This document shows positions 9,811 to 17,860 of a stretch of 64,000 nucleotides of DNA, piece by piece (the stretch's first letter is position 1; the number at the start of each line of letters is the position of its first letter). Under the pieces are notes generated by a model, which saw only the letters and a program-made list of their open reading frames with translations, was not told the DNA's origin and ran no database searches. The position numbers and the translations under genes were made by a program. The DNA lies in contig NZ_CP015698.1 of assembly GCF_002163715.1 (NCBI RefSeq), positions 620,001-684,000 of the forward strand, read 5' to 3'. Source of the DNA: Curvibacter sp. AEP1-3. GTDB taxonomy: Bacteria; Pseudomonadota; Gammaproteobacteria; Burkholderiales; Burkholderiaceae_C.

Positions 9811-9833
9811 ATTAACGATTTTTTATCGTTAAT
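9811..9833. promoter_or_regulatory. 23-base AT-rich palindrome upstream of xylF
   Basis: Arms ATTAACGAT and ATCGTTAAT are perfect inverted repeats around five T residues. It lies between the cobC stop and the xylF start, both minus strand. It could be an operator for the ROK regulator or a weak terminator for cobC. The dyad symmetry and low GC content favour an operator; the distance to the xylF start (about 175 bases) makes this uncertain. Confidence 0.4.
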
Positions 9834-9839
9834 AGACCC

Positions 9840-10382
9840 TTACAAACGCAACCAGGCTCCCGTGGGCACTTCTGGACCCACCCACTCGTGTGACTGAACA
9901 GGGCCCCAAAAGCCCCGATGCAGGAGATCGCAGCCCCGGATGACACCGGCGTGCGTGATCCATACCTCATCCTGCTGACGTTGCAAGTGCTCCTTCCACG
10001 CCTCGGAAACTCCTGCCATGAACTCCGCCAAGCTCTGCTTCCCGCCGAATCGATGGGCCCAGAAGTCCGCCGTCCATGCGTCCACCGCATCCTTGCCTAT
10101 GTCGCTCCAGCGCTTGCCCTCCCAGTGGCCGAAGTCCATCTCGGCCAACCGGGCGTCGATCACTGCTTCAGGCAAGTCTGCCCGCACACTGCGCAACGCC
10201 GCCGCCAACTCGCGACAGCGCACACGTGGCGAGCACCGCAAGGGAATGCCAAGCGGCAGTTCCTGCGCAAGGGCGCTGGCGGCCACCTGTGTGGCGGCTG
10301 GTTCACTACCCAGCTCCAACGCGCCGTAACACAGGCCGGGCTCCGCCATGACCTTGGCGTGCCGGGCCAGCCACAGCGTCAC
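9840..10382 (-). CDS. cobC: Alpha-ribazole phosphatase-like histidine phosphatase
   Basis: A histidine phosphatase superfamily protein: LARHAKV holds the catalytic RH pair and WITHAGVIR the second histidine. In the cobalamin pathway this enzyme dephosphorylates alpha-ribazole phosphate or the cobalamin-phosphate product of CobS. I start at the GTG at 10382, which overlaps the cobS stop (GTGA), giving 180 residues. It is the last gene of the cobT-cobS-cobC unit. Role by context: the family also contains unrelated phosphatases. Confidence 0.82.
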   Translation of the reverse strand: MTLWLARHAKVMAEPGLCYGALELGSEPAATQVAASALAQELPLGIPLRCSPRVRCRELAAALRSVRADLPEAVIDARLAEMDFGHWEGKRWSDIGKDAVDAWTADFWAHRFGGKQSLAEFMAGVSEAWKEHLQRQQDEVWITHAGVIRGCDLLHRGFWGPVQSHEWVGPEVPTGAWLRL

Positions 10383-11233
10383 GCAGCGCCCCCAAGCGCA
10401 CAGGCCATTCCGAGGTAGAAGGCTATTTCGCACACCTGCTGTGTGGCACCCAGGCAGTCACCGGTGAAGCCCTGCAAACGCCGTGAAAACCAGCGGTACA
10501 TCCAAAGCCATGCCACTGCTGCAGCCAACACGCCACCGAGCAATGCCCGGCACCAGTCCGAGGCAGAGAATGGTATTGCTGCCATTTCAATAGCTGCCGG
10601 CGCAGCAGCGGTGAGCGCCAAGGCCCCAAAACACCACATTGCAGCCACGAGCAAAGCGGGCAAAGAAATCTGGTCTGCCAGTGGTTTGGACTTGGACTGC
10701 GCGGTATCGCCCACATGCGGCAGCAGGCGGATGGTCAAAAGCGGCCAGGTGCGCGACACCACATGCCCCGCAAACACCGCCCCCACCATCACCCCGGCGC
10801 CTAGCGAGCCCAGGAGGGCCAGCAGCGCCACTTTGCACAGCAGCGCCAGCATGACGGCAATGGCACCGAAGGCTCCCACGCGGGAGTCTTTCATGATGTC
10901 CAGAGCACGTTCCCGGTTCAGGCTGCCGCCGAGTCCATCTGCCACATCGGCCAAACCATCTTCATGGAAGGCGCCGGTCATCACCACGCTCAAGACCGTA
11001 CCCAAGGCAGCTGCCACCAGAGGTGAATAAGGGCTGGGCGGCAGCAGGACCCACAAGCCCCAGGTGAGCAGCGCTACCGCCCCCCCCACCAGCCAGCCCA
11101 CGCCGGGAAAGTGCGCGGCACTGGCGCGCAGCATGGCCGGGCTGAAGCCCACCCAATCCGCCAAGCGACCGGTCACCGGCACACGGCTGAAAAACTGCAG
11201 AGCCAACAAGTAATGGCGAATGAAACTGCGCAT
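10379..11233 (-). CDS. cobS: Adenosylcobinamide-GDP ribazoletransferase (cobalamin synthase)
   Basis: An inner-membrane enzyme that joins adenosylcobinamide-GDP with alpha-ribazole. 284 residues with several hydrophobic helices. The FHEDGLADVADGLGG block is the diagnostic acidic metal-binding motif of CobS, followed by MKDSRVGAFGAI. It lies between cobT and cobC on the same strand and overlaps cobC. A copy of the interspersed repeat is readable inside its C-terminal third (about 10575-10640). Confidence 0.95.
   Translation of the reverse strand: MRSFIRHYLLALQFFSRVPVTGRLADWVGFSPAMLRASAAHFPGVGWLVGGAVALLTWGLWVLLPPSPYSPLVAAALGTVLSVVMTGAFHEDGLADVADGLGGSLNRERALDIMKDSRVGAFGAIAVMLALLCKVALLALLGSLGAGVMVGAVFAGHVVSRTWPLLTIRLLPHVGDTAQSKSKPLADQISLPALLVAAMWCFGALALTAAAPAAIEMAAIPFSASDWCRALLGGVLAAAVAWLWMYRWFSRRLQGFTGDCLGATQQVCEIAFYLGMACALGGAA
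10575..10640 (+). repeat. Interspersed repeat, GCTATCAAAA family, diverged copy in cobS
   Basis: Contains ATTGCT, then AATAGCTGCC and GCGCA in the usual order, then AGCGCCAAGGCCCC. It is the most diverged of seven copies in the window and is fully absorbed into coding sequence. Confidence 0.5.
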
Positions 11234-11251
11234 TGTTGTGAGATGCCGAGT

Positions 11252-12424
11252 TCAGGCCACCGGCACCGGGCCGTTTGCCTTTTCAGACACGCCCGCCGAA
11301 GCAAAGCTCGCCATGTCGCGCAAAATGGTGCAGGCGGACTGCAGCAGCGGCCACGCCAATGCAGCGCCGGAGCCTTCGCCCAACCTCAGCCCCAGGTCCA
11401 ACAGCGCCTGCACGCCCAGGTGCTGCAACATGAACTCATGACCGCGCTCCCCGGAGCGGTGCGCAAACACGCAACGTTGCAAGACCAATGGCTGCAAGGC
11501 ATGCGCCACCACGATGGCGCTGGTGGCAATGAAGCCGTCCACCACAATCACCCGCCGCTCATGGGCCGCCTGCAACACGGCGCCCACCATGGTCGCGATC
11601 TCAAAGCCACCGAGGGCTGCCAAAGCATCCAGCGGCGCGGTCGCACCGGCATGCAAGGCAAGCACCTCGCGCAGCACCTCAGTTTTGCGCTGGACCGCCG
11701 GCGCATCCAAGCCGGTACCGGCTCCGGTACACACCGCAATGTCCAAGCCGCCCAAATGCGAAAGCAACATGGAAGCGGCCGATGTGTTGCCTATGCCCAT
11801 CTCCCCCAACAGCAAAGCATTGCCGGGCAAGCCCTTTGCGAGCTCCATGCCATGTTGCAAGGCTTGGTCACGCTGGGCAGACGTCATCGCGGGCTGTGTA
11901 GACGAATCCGCAGTGCCCCGCTCTGCACCAGACGCCTTGCGCACCTGCAAGCCGACCCTCGTAGCACCCGCGGGTAAGCCAGCCAGAAAGTCGTGCTTCA
12001 CACCGCAATCCACCACCGTCAAGGCAATGCCATTCTGTTTGGAGAGCACGCTCACTGCCGCGCCACCGGCCAGAAAGTTCTCCACCATCTGCCAGGTCAC
12101 ATCACTCGGAAATGCCGAAATGCCGCGGGCCGTGAGCCCGTGATCACCCGCAAACACCACCATTTGCGGATGCTCCAGCGCCGGCGCAGTGCTACCAAGA
12201 ATTTGGCCGATTTTGAGCGCAGCCTCTTCCAGGCGCCCGAGTGAACCCAGCGGTTTGGTTTTGTTATTGAGCGTGTCCTGCAGCGCTTGCGTCAATGCCG
12301 GATCGGCAATATCGGCCAAGACAGTCCGCCCGCGAGCAAGGTCCCACGCGGCTGCGGTGTCGTTTGGAAAATCGGTAGATTGGGCGTGCAGGCCCGATGC
12401 GGCGTGCGCCGACGATGAATTCAT
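11252..12424 (-). CDS. cobT: Nicotinate-nucleotide-dimethylbenzimidazole phosphoribosyltransferase
   Basis: Activates the lower-ligand base to alpha-ribazole phosphate. I start at the ATG at 12424 with AGGGGAA upstream; the longer frame would begin inside the riboswitch. About 390 residues, somewhat longer than the usual 350 because of an N-terminal extension rich in Ala and Ser. The family signatures GSLGRLEEAALKIGQI, VFAGDHGL, LLLGEMGIGNTSAA and GAGTGLDAP are all present. It is the first gene after a cobalamin riboswitch and leads the cobT-cobS-cobC unit. Confidence 0.95.
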   Translation of the reverse strand: MNSSSAHAASGLHAQSTDFPNDTAAAWDLARGRTVLADIADPALTQALQDTLNNKTKPLGSLGRLEEAALKIGQILGSTAPALEHPQMVVFAGDHGLTARGISAFPSDVTWQMVENFLAGGAAVSVLSKQNGIALTVVDCGVKHDFLAGLPAGATRVGLQVRKASGAERGTADSSTQPAMTSAQRDQALQHGMELAKGLPGNALLLGEMGIGNTSAASMLLSHLGGLDIAVCTGAGTGLDAPAVQRKTEVLREVLALHAGATAPLDALAALGGFEIATMVGAVLQAAHERRVIVVDGFIATSAIVVAHALQPLVLQRCVFAHRSGERGHEFMLQHLGVQALLDLGLRLGEGSGAALAWPLLQSACTILRDMASFASAGVSEKANGPVPVA

Positions 12425-12481
12425 GGCATTCCCCTGTGCTGAATCAAAGAAGCACAGCCCGGCCTTGCTGTGCATGAACAA

Positions 12482-12645
12482 CATCAGGCCGGTCTTCTGG
12501 CTTGGAATCACCTGACCCGACGCGCCTTCCCGGCCTTGGCGGCCAGTGGCATTGAGCGCGAGTCATCATCCTTACAGCGTTGGGCACGCGACGGATTCAC
12601 ACCGTCTTCCCGATTCTCCCCAAACCGTGGCAAGGGGCACCTGAA
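12482..12645 (-). promoter_or_regulatory. Cobalamin riboswitch upstream of cobT
   Basis: Read on the minus strand, the region carries the ordered conserved pieces of the B12 riboswitch: GGTGCCCCTTGCC, GGGGAGAATCGGGAAG, GTGTGAATCC, GCTGTAAGG, the B12-box-like GCCACTGG, GGGAAGGCG, and the closing AGCCAGAAGACCGGCC. It ends about 60 bases before the cobT start. It should reduce cobT, cobS and cobC expression when adenosylcobalamin is abundant. Short frames overlapping it are not credible genes. Confidence 0.92.
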
Positions 12646-12697
12646 GGCGTCGATGATAGCAGTGCTCTAGTGAACAACCGCACCTCACAAGGCTCTG

Positions 12698-14299
12698 CTA
12701 ACGCGCCACCATTGCGTCCAACACGCCCGCGTCGAAGTGGTTTCCGATGTAGTCCGCCAAACCATCAAACACCTTGTCCAAAGTAGGCACTTCACCCTGC
12801 AAACGCGCACCGAACAAGGCCTGCAAGACAGCGGCATCTTCCAACATACCGTGCAAGTAAACGCCCATCACGTTGCCGGCGGCATTGCACCAGCCGAGGT
12901 CGTCGGGCAAGACGGCTTGGGCCAAGTTGCCTGCCACAGCCATAGCTACATGCTGGGCTGTTTGACCATGGTGAATTTCATAGCCGGACACAGGCACACC
13001 CGCTAGTGAAGCCCAAGGAGAAGCTGTTCTGGCATCACCCCTGCCAACACCCGAGCCGGAGGGGGCATGGCCGGGGGCCGATTTCTGCGCGTTTGGCAGC
13101 ATGAGGCCCCCGGCCATGCCTCCTTCGGCTTGCGCCTGCCAAGAAGAGGTAAATCGCGTGGATGTATGCCGAACCGTCTTGTCCTCCGCAAACACCGTCA
13201 CCAGCGGCAACAAGCCCAGTCCGGGCGCATTGCCATCGATCCCGTGCGGGTCAATCAACGCCTCGCCCAACATCTGCAAACCACCACAAACCCCCAATAC
13301 CGCCCCACCCCGCTCCGCATGCTGCGCCACCGCAGCATCCAGCCCCTGTTCCCGCAACCACGCCAAGTCACCACTAGTGTGCTTGGATCCGGGCAGGATG
13401 ATCCAGTCGCCAGGTTTCAAGCCCGCCAACTCGCTAGGGCTGCGCACCCATTGCAACCTGAGACCCGGAATATTCTTGAGTGGTTGGAACTCGTCCAGGT
13501 TGCTGATACGCGGGTAGGCAATCACCGCCACAGTCAGATTGACCGAACCGCGCGCCACACTGCGGTCGTCAAACACGCCGTCTTCCTCCGGCAGGCCGTG
13601 CTGCCACCACATGGGGAGCACAGCCACCGTAGGTACGCCAGTCATTTCCTGCAGCATCTCAGGGGCCGGCGACAACAGCGAAGCATCACCGCGGAACTTG
13701 TTGAGCACAAAGCCCTTGATCAAGGCCCGCTCATCCTCGGGCAGCAAGGCCCAGGTGCCATAGAGGTGCGCAAACGCACCACCGCGGTCGATGTCGGTCA
13801 CCAGCAAGCAAGCTGCGTTGCAATGCTTGGCCACCCGCATGTTCACAATGTCACTGCTGGAGAGGTTGATCTCGGCGGGTGAGCCGGCTCCCTCGATCAC
13901 CACCACATCGTTTTCAGCACGCAGTTCGTCCAGTGCCGCCGCGATCTGGGGCCACACCTTGAGGCTGCGACCGCGCCAAGGCAAGTTCGTGAGTTCGGGG
14001 CTTACCTGGCCCATCAGCACCACCTGGCTGTGGGTGTCGCGCTCAGGCTTCAACAGCAAGGGGTTCATGCGCACATCAGGAACCGCGTTCGCGGCGAGCG
14101 ATTGGAAGTACTGGGCTGAACCTATTTCACCCTGCCCATTCACAGACGCAACCACTCTTGCGTTATTGCTCATGTTCTGCGCTTTGAAGGGCGCCACTTT
14201 GAGCCCTTGCCGCGCGTAGTAGCGGCATAGCGCAGTCGTCAGCCAGCTTTTGCCGGCGCCACTGGTGGTGCCCAGCACCATGATGCATTGGGCAGTCAT
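12698..14299 (-). CDS. cobQ: Adenosylcobyric acid synthase (glutamine-hydrolysing)
   Basis: Amidates cobyrinate a,c-diamide at four side chains. The N-terminal DTBS-like ATP domain opens with MVLGTTSGAGKS and contains FKAQNMSNNA. The C-terminal class I glutamine-amidotransferase-like domain has the nucleophile region GGAVLGVCGGLQMLG. About 533 residues, somewhat above the usual 480-500; the extra residues form an Ala/Gly/Ser-rich insertion (around MLPNAQKSAPGHAPSG) in the C-terminal half. The start at 14299 overlaps the upstream hydrolase stop (ATGA). It is the last gene of the btuB-led unit. Confidence 0.94.
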   Translation of the reverse strand: MTAQCIMVLGTTSGAGKSWLTTALCRYYARQGLKVAPFKAQNMSNNARVVASVNGQGEIGSAQYFQSLAANAVPDVRMNPLLLKPERDTHSQVVLMGQVSPELTNLPWRGRSLKVWPQIAAALDELRAENDVVVIEGAGSPAEINLSSSDIVNMRVAKHCNAACLLVTDIDRGGAFAHLYGTWALLPEDERALIKGFVLNKFRGDASLLSPAPEMLQEMTGVPTVAVLPMWWQHGLPEEDGVFDDRSVARGSVNLTVAVIAYPRISNLDEFQPLKNIPGLRLQWVRSPSELAGLKPGDWIILPGSKHTSGDLAWLREQGLDAAVAQHAERGGAVLGVCGGLQMLGEALIDPHGIDGNAPGLGLLPLVTVFAEDKTVRHTSTRFTSSWQAQAEGGMAGGLMLPNAQKSAPGHAPSGSGVGRGDARTASPWASLAGVPVSGYEIHHGQTAQHVAMAVAGNLAQAVLPDDLGWCNAAGNVMGVYLHGMLEDAAVLQALFGARLQGEVPTLDKVFDGLADYIGNHFDAGVLDAMVAR

Positions 14300-15093
14300 G
14301 GCAGCGCCCTCACCCATTCCAACACTTGCATGGCTGCCACCTCCGGCGTGCCCATGTGGTCTGCGTCCACCACCAGGTACTTGCTGGCAGAGTTTACTGG
14401 CGCTTTCTCGAATGCATAAGAAGGACCAGCGGAATACAGCGGGTCCTTGGTGCCGATCACCCAGACAAAGGGCACTGCTTTCTTGAACCTGGACGCGCTC
14501 AAGGGCATGTGCCCCAAGCCTTCAGGATCAAAGTAGCTCAGCAGCACATCCGCCCGCATGCGCACGGGGCGCGACTTGCCCTGGTTAAAGTCTTCCATGT
14601 CCAGCATCTCTGCGCCTTTGCCTTCAAGCACCATCTGGCGCGCTTGATCCACAGACGCCTTGCCGATGCCCCGGCCATAGGTGAAAGCCGGCGAATGCCC
14701 CGGTGCCAGGGCAATCACTCCATCAGCATCACCTTGGGTCGCCATGTAGGCCATGGCCGCATTCGCCCCAAAACTGTGTCCTGCCAACAGCACCCGCGCG
14801 TAGCCCTTGTCGCGCAGCGCTTTGACTTGGGCTGCGATCTCGGTGATGGCGACGGGATATGGTTGGTCGTAATTGCGTCGGCGGGACCATGGCATTTCGA
14901 TGCTCTGCGTGTCGCAGGCGGGCTCCATTTGCCGGCCGAAACCAGCGAGGTTGTTCGGGTGGCCCCACTTACCGTGCATCAGCAATAGTGCGCAGGGCTT
15001 GGGCTGGGCGACGGCGGCGGGCGCCCACAGTGCCAGGCCGGACAAGGCCAAGACAAGCATCCACACTCGCCGGCTACTTGAAGAATGTCGCAT
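14296..15093 (-). CDS. Exported alpha/beta hydrolase embedded in the cobalamin operon
   Basis: 265 residues. A Sec signal peptide (VWMLVLALSGLALWAPAAVAQ) is followed by an alpha/beta-hydrolase fold: LLLMHGKWG (oxyanion region), the nucleophile elbow AGHSFGANAA, and a late DADHMGTPE histidine. It therefore acts in the periplasm. It sits two bases after cobD and overlaps cobQ, so it belongs to the operon. No step of cobalamin synthesis known to me uses such an enzyme. A periplasmic corrinoid-processing or lower-ligand esterase is only a guess. Confidence 0.8.
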   Translation of the reverse strand: MRHSSSSRRVWMLVLALSGLALWAPAAVAQPKPCALLLMHGKWGHPNNLAGFGRQMEPACDTQSIEMPWSRRRNYDQPYPVAITEIAAQVKALRDKGYARVLLAGHSFGANAAMAYMATQGDADGVIALAPGHSPAFTYGRGIGKASVDQARQMVLEGKGAEMLDMEDFNQGKSRPVRMRADVLLSYFDPEGLGHMPLSASRFKKAVPFVWVIGTKDPLYSAGPSYAFEKAPVNSASKYLVVDADHMGTPEVAAMQVLEWVRALP

Positions 15094-15095
15094 GG

Positions 15096-16079
15096 TCAGT
15101 TTCCAGATTTTAGGTTGGCAACAAGGGCATCGACAGCATCAGGCGGCAGAACGCCGAGCCGCGCCCAGCCAGGCAATCCAAAGGATGTCGTGTCACGAAT
15201 TTTGATGCCATGCGCGCGCAAGGTGGGCAGCAGGACTGAGAGGTCACGCCCCTCGGGCGGTCGGGCGCAAAAGAAATTGGCGTCGCTGGGTTTCACGGTC
15301 CAACCCGCTTTTTCAAGTGCGCTGACTTGATTGCGCTTCCACTCACGCAAAGTACCCAGACTCTGCGTTACCCACGCCTGCGTGTCTGGTGCCGTCCAGC
15401 TGTGCAACATCGCCACGCCATGCGCGCCCAGCACCCACGACGGGGCCATGGCATCCAGAGCGGCAACAGCAGCCGGTGCATGGACAGGCGCAATGGCATA
15501 GGCGGCGCGCACGCCCGTGAGTCCTAGCGCCTTGTTCGGGGAGAACAATTGCCACACGCTCTCGCTCCGGCTTGAAGACAAGGCCGGCTCGCCGCTCAGA
15601 CGCAGTGGCGCATACGCGCCATCCAGCACCACGGTGCTCCGCTCCAGATTCTGGGGCCAGCCCAAGTGGTTTTGGCCGGTGGGACTGGCAGGGTCGCAAG
15701 CCCAAACCAAGTCCGCAGCATCCGGGTCGCTCGCCTGTGTCAGCCCCCAGGCCTGTGCAGCATGCCCGTAATCACCATAGGCGTGCTGTGGCAGGTGCAC
15801 CCGGCTACCACCCGCTTGGCGCACCGAGGCACTGATGCGGAAGATGAACTCGCTGGCGCTTCCCGCCAGCACGACCCGCCACGGATCCACTCTGTGATGC
15901 CTTGCCAAAGCTGACTTCAAGGTGGTGTACTGGGGGTCGGGGTAGCGGGTCGCATCAGCCGCCTGTACCGCAGCCCATGCCATGGGGCACGGCCCGCAGG
16001 CATTCGAGTTGGTGGAGAAATCGAACTGCGCAGCGCCCGCCGCATCGGGCCCGCCGTGGAGTCGCAGTGCGGGTTTCAC
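15096..16079 (-). CDS. cobD: Threonine-phosphate decarboxylase-like PLP enzyme
   Basis: A fold-type I aminotransferase relative that makes (R)-1-amino-2-propanol phosphate, the linker of cobalamin. FDFSTNSNACGPCP is the substrate-site start, WACDPASPTGQ the PLP-binding Asn-Pro-type loop (here Asp-Pro), and SPNKALGLTGVR carries the Schiff-base lysine. 327 residues. The GTG start at 16079 directly follows the cbiB stop. In Pseudomonas nomenclature this gene is cobC. The Asp in place of the usual Asn of the NP motif is worth noting. Confidence 0.88.
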   Translation of the reverse strand: MKPALRLHGGPDAAGAAQFDFSTNSNACGPCPMAWAAVQAADATRYPDPQYTTLKSALARHHRVDPWRVVLAGSASEFIFRISASVRQAGGSRVHLPQHAYGDYGHAAQAWGLTQASDPDAADLVWACDPASPTGQNHLGWPQNLERSTVVLDGAYAPLRLSGEPALSSSRSESVWQLFSPNKALGLTGVRAAYAIAPVHAPAAVAALDAMAPSWVLGAHGVAMLHSWTAPDTQAWVTQSLGTLREWKRNQVSALEKAGWTVKPSDANFFCARPPEGRDLSVLLPTLRAHGIKIRDTTSFGLPGWARLGVLPPDAVDALVANLKSGN

Positions 16080-17051
16080 TCAGCCCCCTATTGCTATCAA
16101 AAGAAGAGCTGCCAGCGCAGAGCCCACGAGCGCCAGCACCGCTTTGGAGGCATAAACCTGCGCGGTCTCCATATCGTCCTGCTGTGCTTCCCGGCCATCA
16201 GGGTTCAGCACATACACCCCTGGTTTGCGAAGAACCACACCCAGCACCAAAGCCATGGCCGCCATGGGCCAGCCGCTGTTGGGGGACGGTGTTTTCCGCG
16301 CTTCAAGCGGCAGTCGGCTGCGCAAAGCCCATGCACGCCGGCCTGCAACCAGCAAGAGCAACACGGCCGTGACTCGGGCAGGCACCCAGCTCAGTACATC
16401 GTCGGAACGCGCCGCCCATTTGCCGGCCCAGGCCCAATTGCGGCCCTTGTAGATGCCGGGGTAGCCCCACATGGCATCTGCTGTGTTGGCAAAGCGGTAG
16501 AGCACTGCCCCCGGCAGACCCAGCACCACGAACCAGAACACGGGTGCGACCACGGAGTCATTCAGGTTTTCTGCCAGCGTCTCAATGGCACTCTCGCGTA
16601 CCTGCATGTCGGTGAGCCGGGTTACATCCCTGCTCACCAACCAGGCCAGTCGCTCACGCCCTGCATCCAACCCTTGCGCCAAGGCTGCTTCGACGGCTTG
16701 CACTTCACTTTTCAGCATTGCCCACGCCAGCATGGGTTTGAGCAACAAGCCCATAGCCACACCGGCGGCCCACCAAGGCAGCTCCAAGGCCGCACCTAGC
16801 AAGAGCAAAGACGCTATCAAAAACAGAGCAGCTCCCGCACACCAGATGAGCGCCCCCAGCACAAAACTTGCAAGATCCCGCACGGCCGGGTCCTGGCGCG
16901 CACGACGCTGCAACCAGGCCCCGGTGCGCTCCAGATAGTTCCCCATCCAGACCACCGGGTGTAGGCGCGCGGGCGGTTCGCCCCAAACGTGGTCCACAGC
17001 AAATGCCACCAGCAGCGCCAACGCGTTGCAGAGGACCCAAGTGCTGATCAT
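16080..17051 (-). CDS. cbiB: Adenosylcobinamide-phosphate synthase
   Basis: An integral inner-membrane enzyme that attaches aminopropanol phosphate to adenosylcobyric acid. 323 residues with about five hydrophobic segments. Family blocks seen: DHVWGEPPARLHPVVWMG near the start, VSRDVTRLTD, ESAIETLAENLNDSVVAPVFWF and PGAVLYRFANTADAMWGY. Two copies of the interspersed repeat are written into its coding sequence, at 16811-16868 and at the very C-terminus. It is called cobD in Pseudomonas. Confidence 0.95.
   Translation of the reverse strand: MISTWVLCNALALLVAFAVDHVWGEPPARLHPVVWMGNYLERTGAWLQRRARQDPAVRDLASFVLGALIWCAGAALFLIASLLLLGAALELPWWAAGVAMGLLLKPMLAWAMLKSEVQAVEAALAQGLDAGRERLAWLVSRDVTRLTDMQVRESAIETLAENLNDSVVAPVFWFVVLGLPGAVLYRFANTADAMWGYPGIYKGRNWAWAGKWAARSDDVLSWVPARVTAVLLLLVAGRRAWALRSRLPLEARKTPSPNSGWPMAAMALVLGVVLRKPGVYVLNPDGREAQQDDMETAQVYASKAVLALVGSALAALLLIAIGG
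16090..16140 (+). repeat. Interspersed repeat, GCTATCAAAA family, at the cbiB 3' end
   Basis: Shows ATTGCTATCAAAAG, AGAGCTGCC, AGCGCA and GAGCGCCAGCACC in the order shared by the other copies. It encodes the last residues of CbiB on the opposite strand. Confidence 0.7.
16811..16868 (+). repeat. Interspersed repeat, GCTATCAAAA family, inside cbiB
   Basis: Has GCTATCAAAAACAGAGCAGC, then CCGCA, GAGCGCCCCCAGCAC and AAAAC in the family order. It is read through in frame by cbiB within a hydrophobic segment. Confidence 0.65.
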
Positions 17052-17057
17052 GGGCTG

Positions 17058-17627
17058 TCAGTCCTCAATGCCACGCTGGGCCGGAATGCCCGCCTTGAAC
17101 GCGTGTTTGACCATCTGGATCTCGCTCACCGTATCCGCCAACTCAATGATCTCGGGTGGGCAACGGCGTCCGGTCAGCACCACATGGACATGGCTGGGGC
17201 GGGTCTTGAGAGTTTCCAGCACGTCGTCCAGCGGCATCCAGCCGTAGATCAGCGGGTAGGTGATTTCGTCCAGCGTGACCATGAAGTAATCGCCGCTCAG
17301 GATCGCTGCTTTGGCCTTGGCCCAGCCGTCGCGCGCCAGCTGGGCGCTGTGCTCCAGGTCCTGGCTTTTCCAGCTGAAGCCGTCGCCCAAGCCCTCGATG
17401 GGGATGCCGATCTGCTCGAACATGCGGTGTTCGCCAAAGCGGGCGGTGGGCACTTTCATGAACTGGAAGATCTTGACCTTCTTGCCACGGCCATGCGCGC
17501 GCAGGGCCAGGCCGAAAGCGGCCGTGCTTTTGCCTTTGCCGTCGCCCGTGTTGACGATGACGATGCCGCGGCGTTCGCCCTCGGCTTTTTCATAGGGCTT
17601 TTCGGTGGGTGGGGTTTCGATGTGCAT
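17058..17627 (-). CDS. cobO: Cob(I)yrinic acid a,c-diamide adenosyltransferase
   Basis: A CobA/BtuR-type ATP:corrinoid adenosyltransferase, cytoplasmic. [20 protein letters not shown] is its P-loop, followed by [16 protein letters not shown] and [21 protein letters not shown]; the C-terminal PAQRGIED is typical. I start at the ATG at 17627 ([10 protein letters not shown]), giving 189 residues. The frame continues upstream through a structured repeat (17665-17756), but those residues are repeat-derived and not part of the family. Confidence 0.93.
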   Translation of the reverse strand: MHIETPPTEKPYEKAEGERRGIVIVNTGDGKGKSTAAFGLALRAHGRGKKVKIFQFMKVPTARFGEHRMFEQIGIPIEGLGDGFSWKSQDLEHSAQLARDGWAKAKAAILSGDYFMVTLDEITYPLIYGWMPLDDVLETLKTRPSHVHVVLTGRRCPPEIIELADTVSEIQMVKHAFKAGIPAQRGIED

Positions 17628-17664
17628 GGGTTCTCTGACAAAACTACGAGTGTGAATCGGCTCA

Positions 17665-17756
17665 GGGGAAACCGGGGCGGGCTTTCCGCGCAGGTTAAGG
17701 AGGAGCCCGCAACGCAGGCGGGGGACACGGAGCGGAAAGCCTGCCCCGGCTTCCCC
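17665..17756 (+). repeat. Structured repeat copy A (constant core, site-specific inverted arms)
   Basis: 25-base arms at 17665-17689 and 17732-17756 pair with two mismatches and enclose a 42-base core. The core contains AGGTTAAGGAGGAGCC, a small inner stem (GCCCGC with GCAGGC) and GGGGGACACG. It lies between btuD and cobO. Confidence 0.85.
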
Positions 17757-17782
17757 GGCAAGTGCCAATAGCGCGCCGGAAG

Positions 17783-17860
17783 AACCGGAACGAATGCCCT
17801 GCTCCGTGTCCCCCGCCCTGCGGGCTCCTCCTTAACCTACGCAGAGCATCCATTCCGGTC
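17783..17860 (-). repeat. Structured repeat copy B, overlapping the btuD 3' end
   Basis: 20-base arms at 17783-17802 and 17841-17860 pair with four mismatches. The core is 38 bases, shortened at the inner loop, and reads AGGTTAAGGAGGAGCC and GGGGGACACG on the minus strand. The btuD stop codon (TAG) lies in the core, so the last residues of BtuD are repeat-encoded. It faces copy A across about 26 bases. Confidence 0.82.

Noticed and set aside
8711..9832. 373-residue plus-strand frame
   Set aside because: Antisense to xylF and its leader; XylF has a signal peptide and strong family match.
12470..12670. Short plus-strand frames over the cobT leader
   Set aside because: They lie across the cobalamin riboswitch and have no protein-family features.
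17628..17768. N-terminal extension of CobO
   Set aside because: Those codons read through structured repeat A; CobO family N-termini match the start at 17627.
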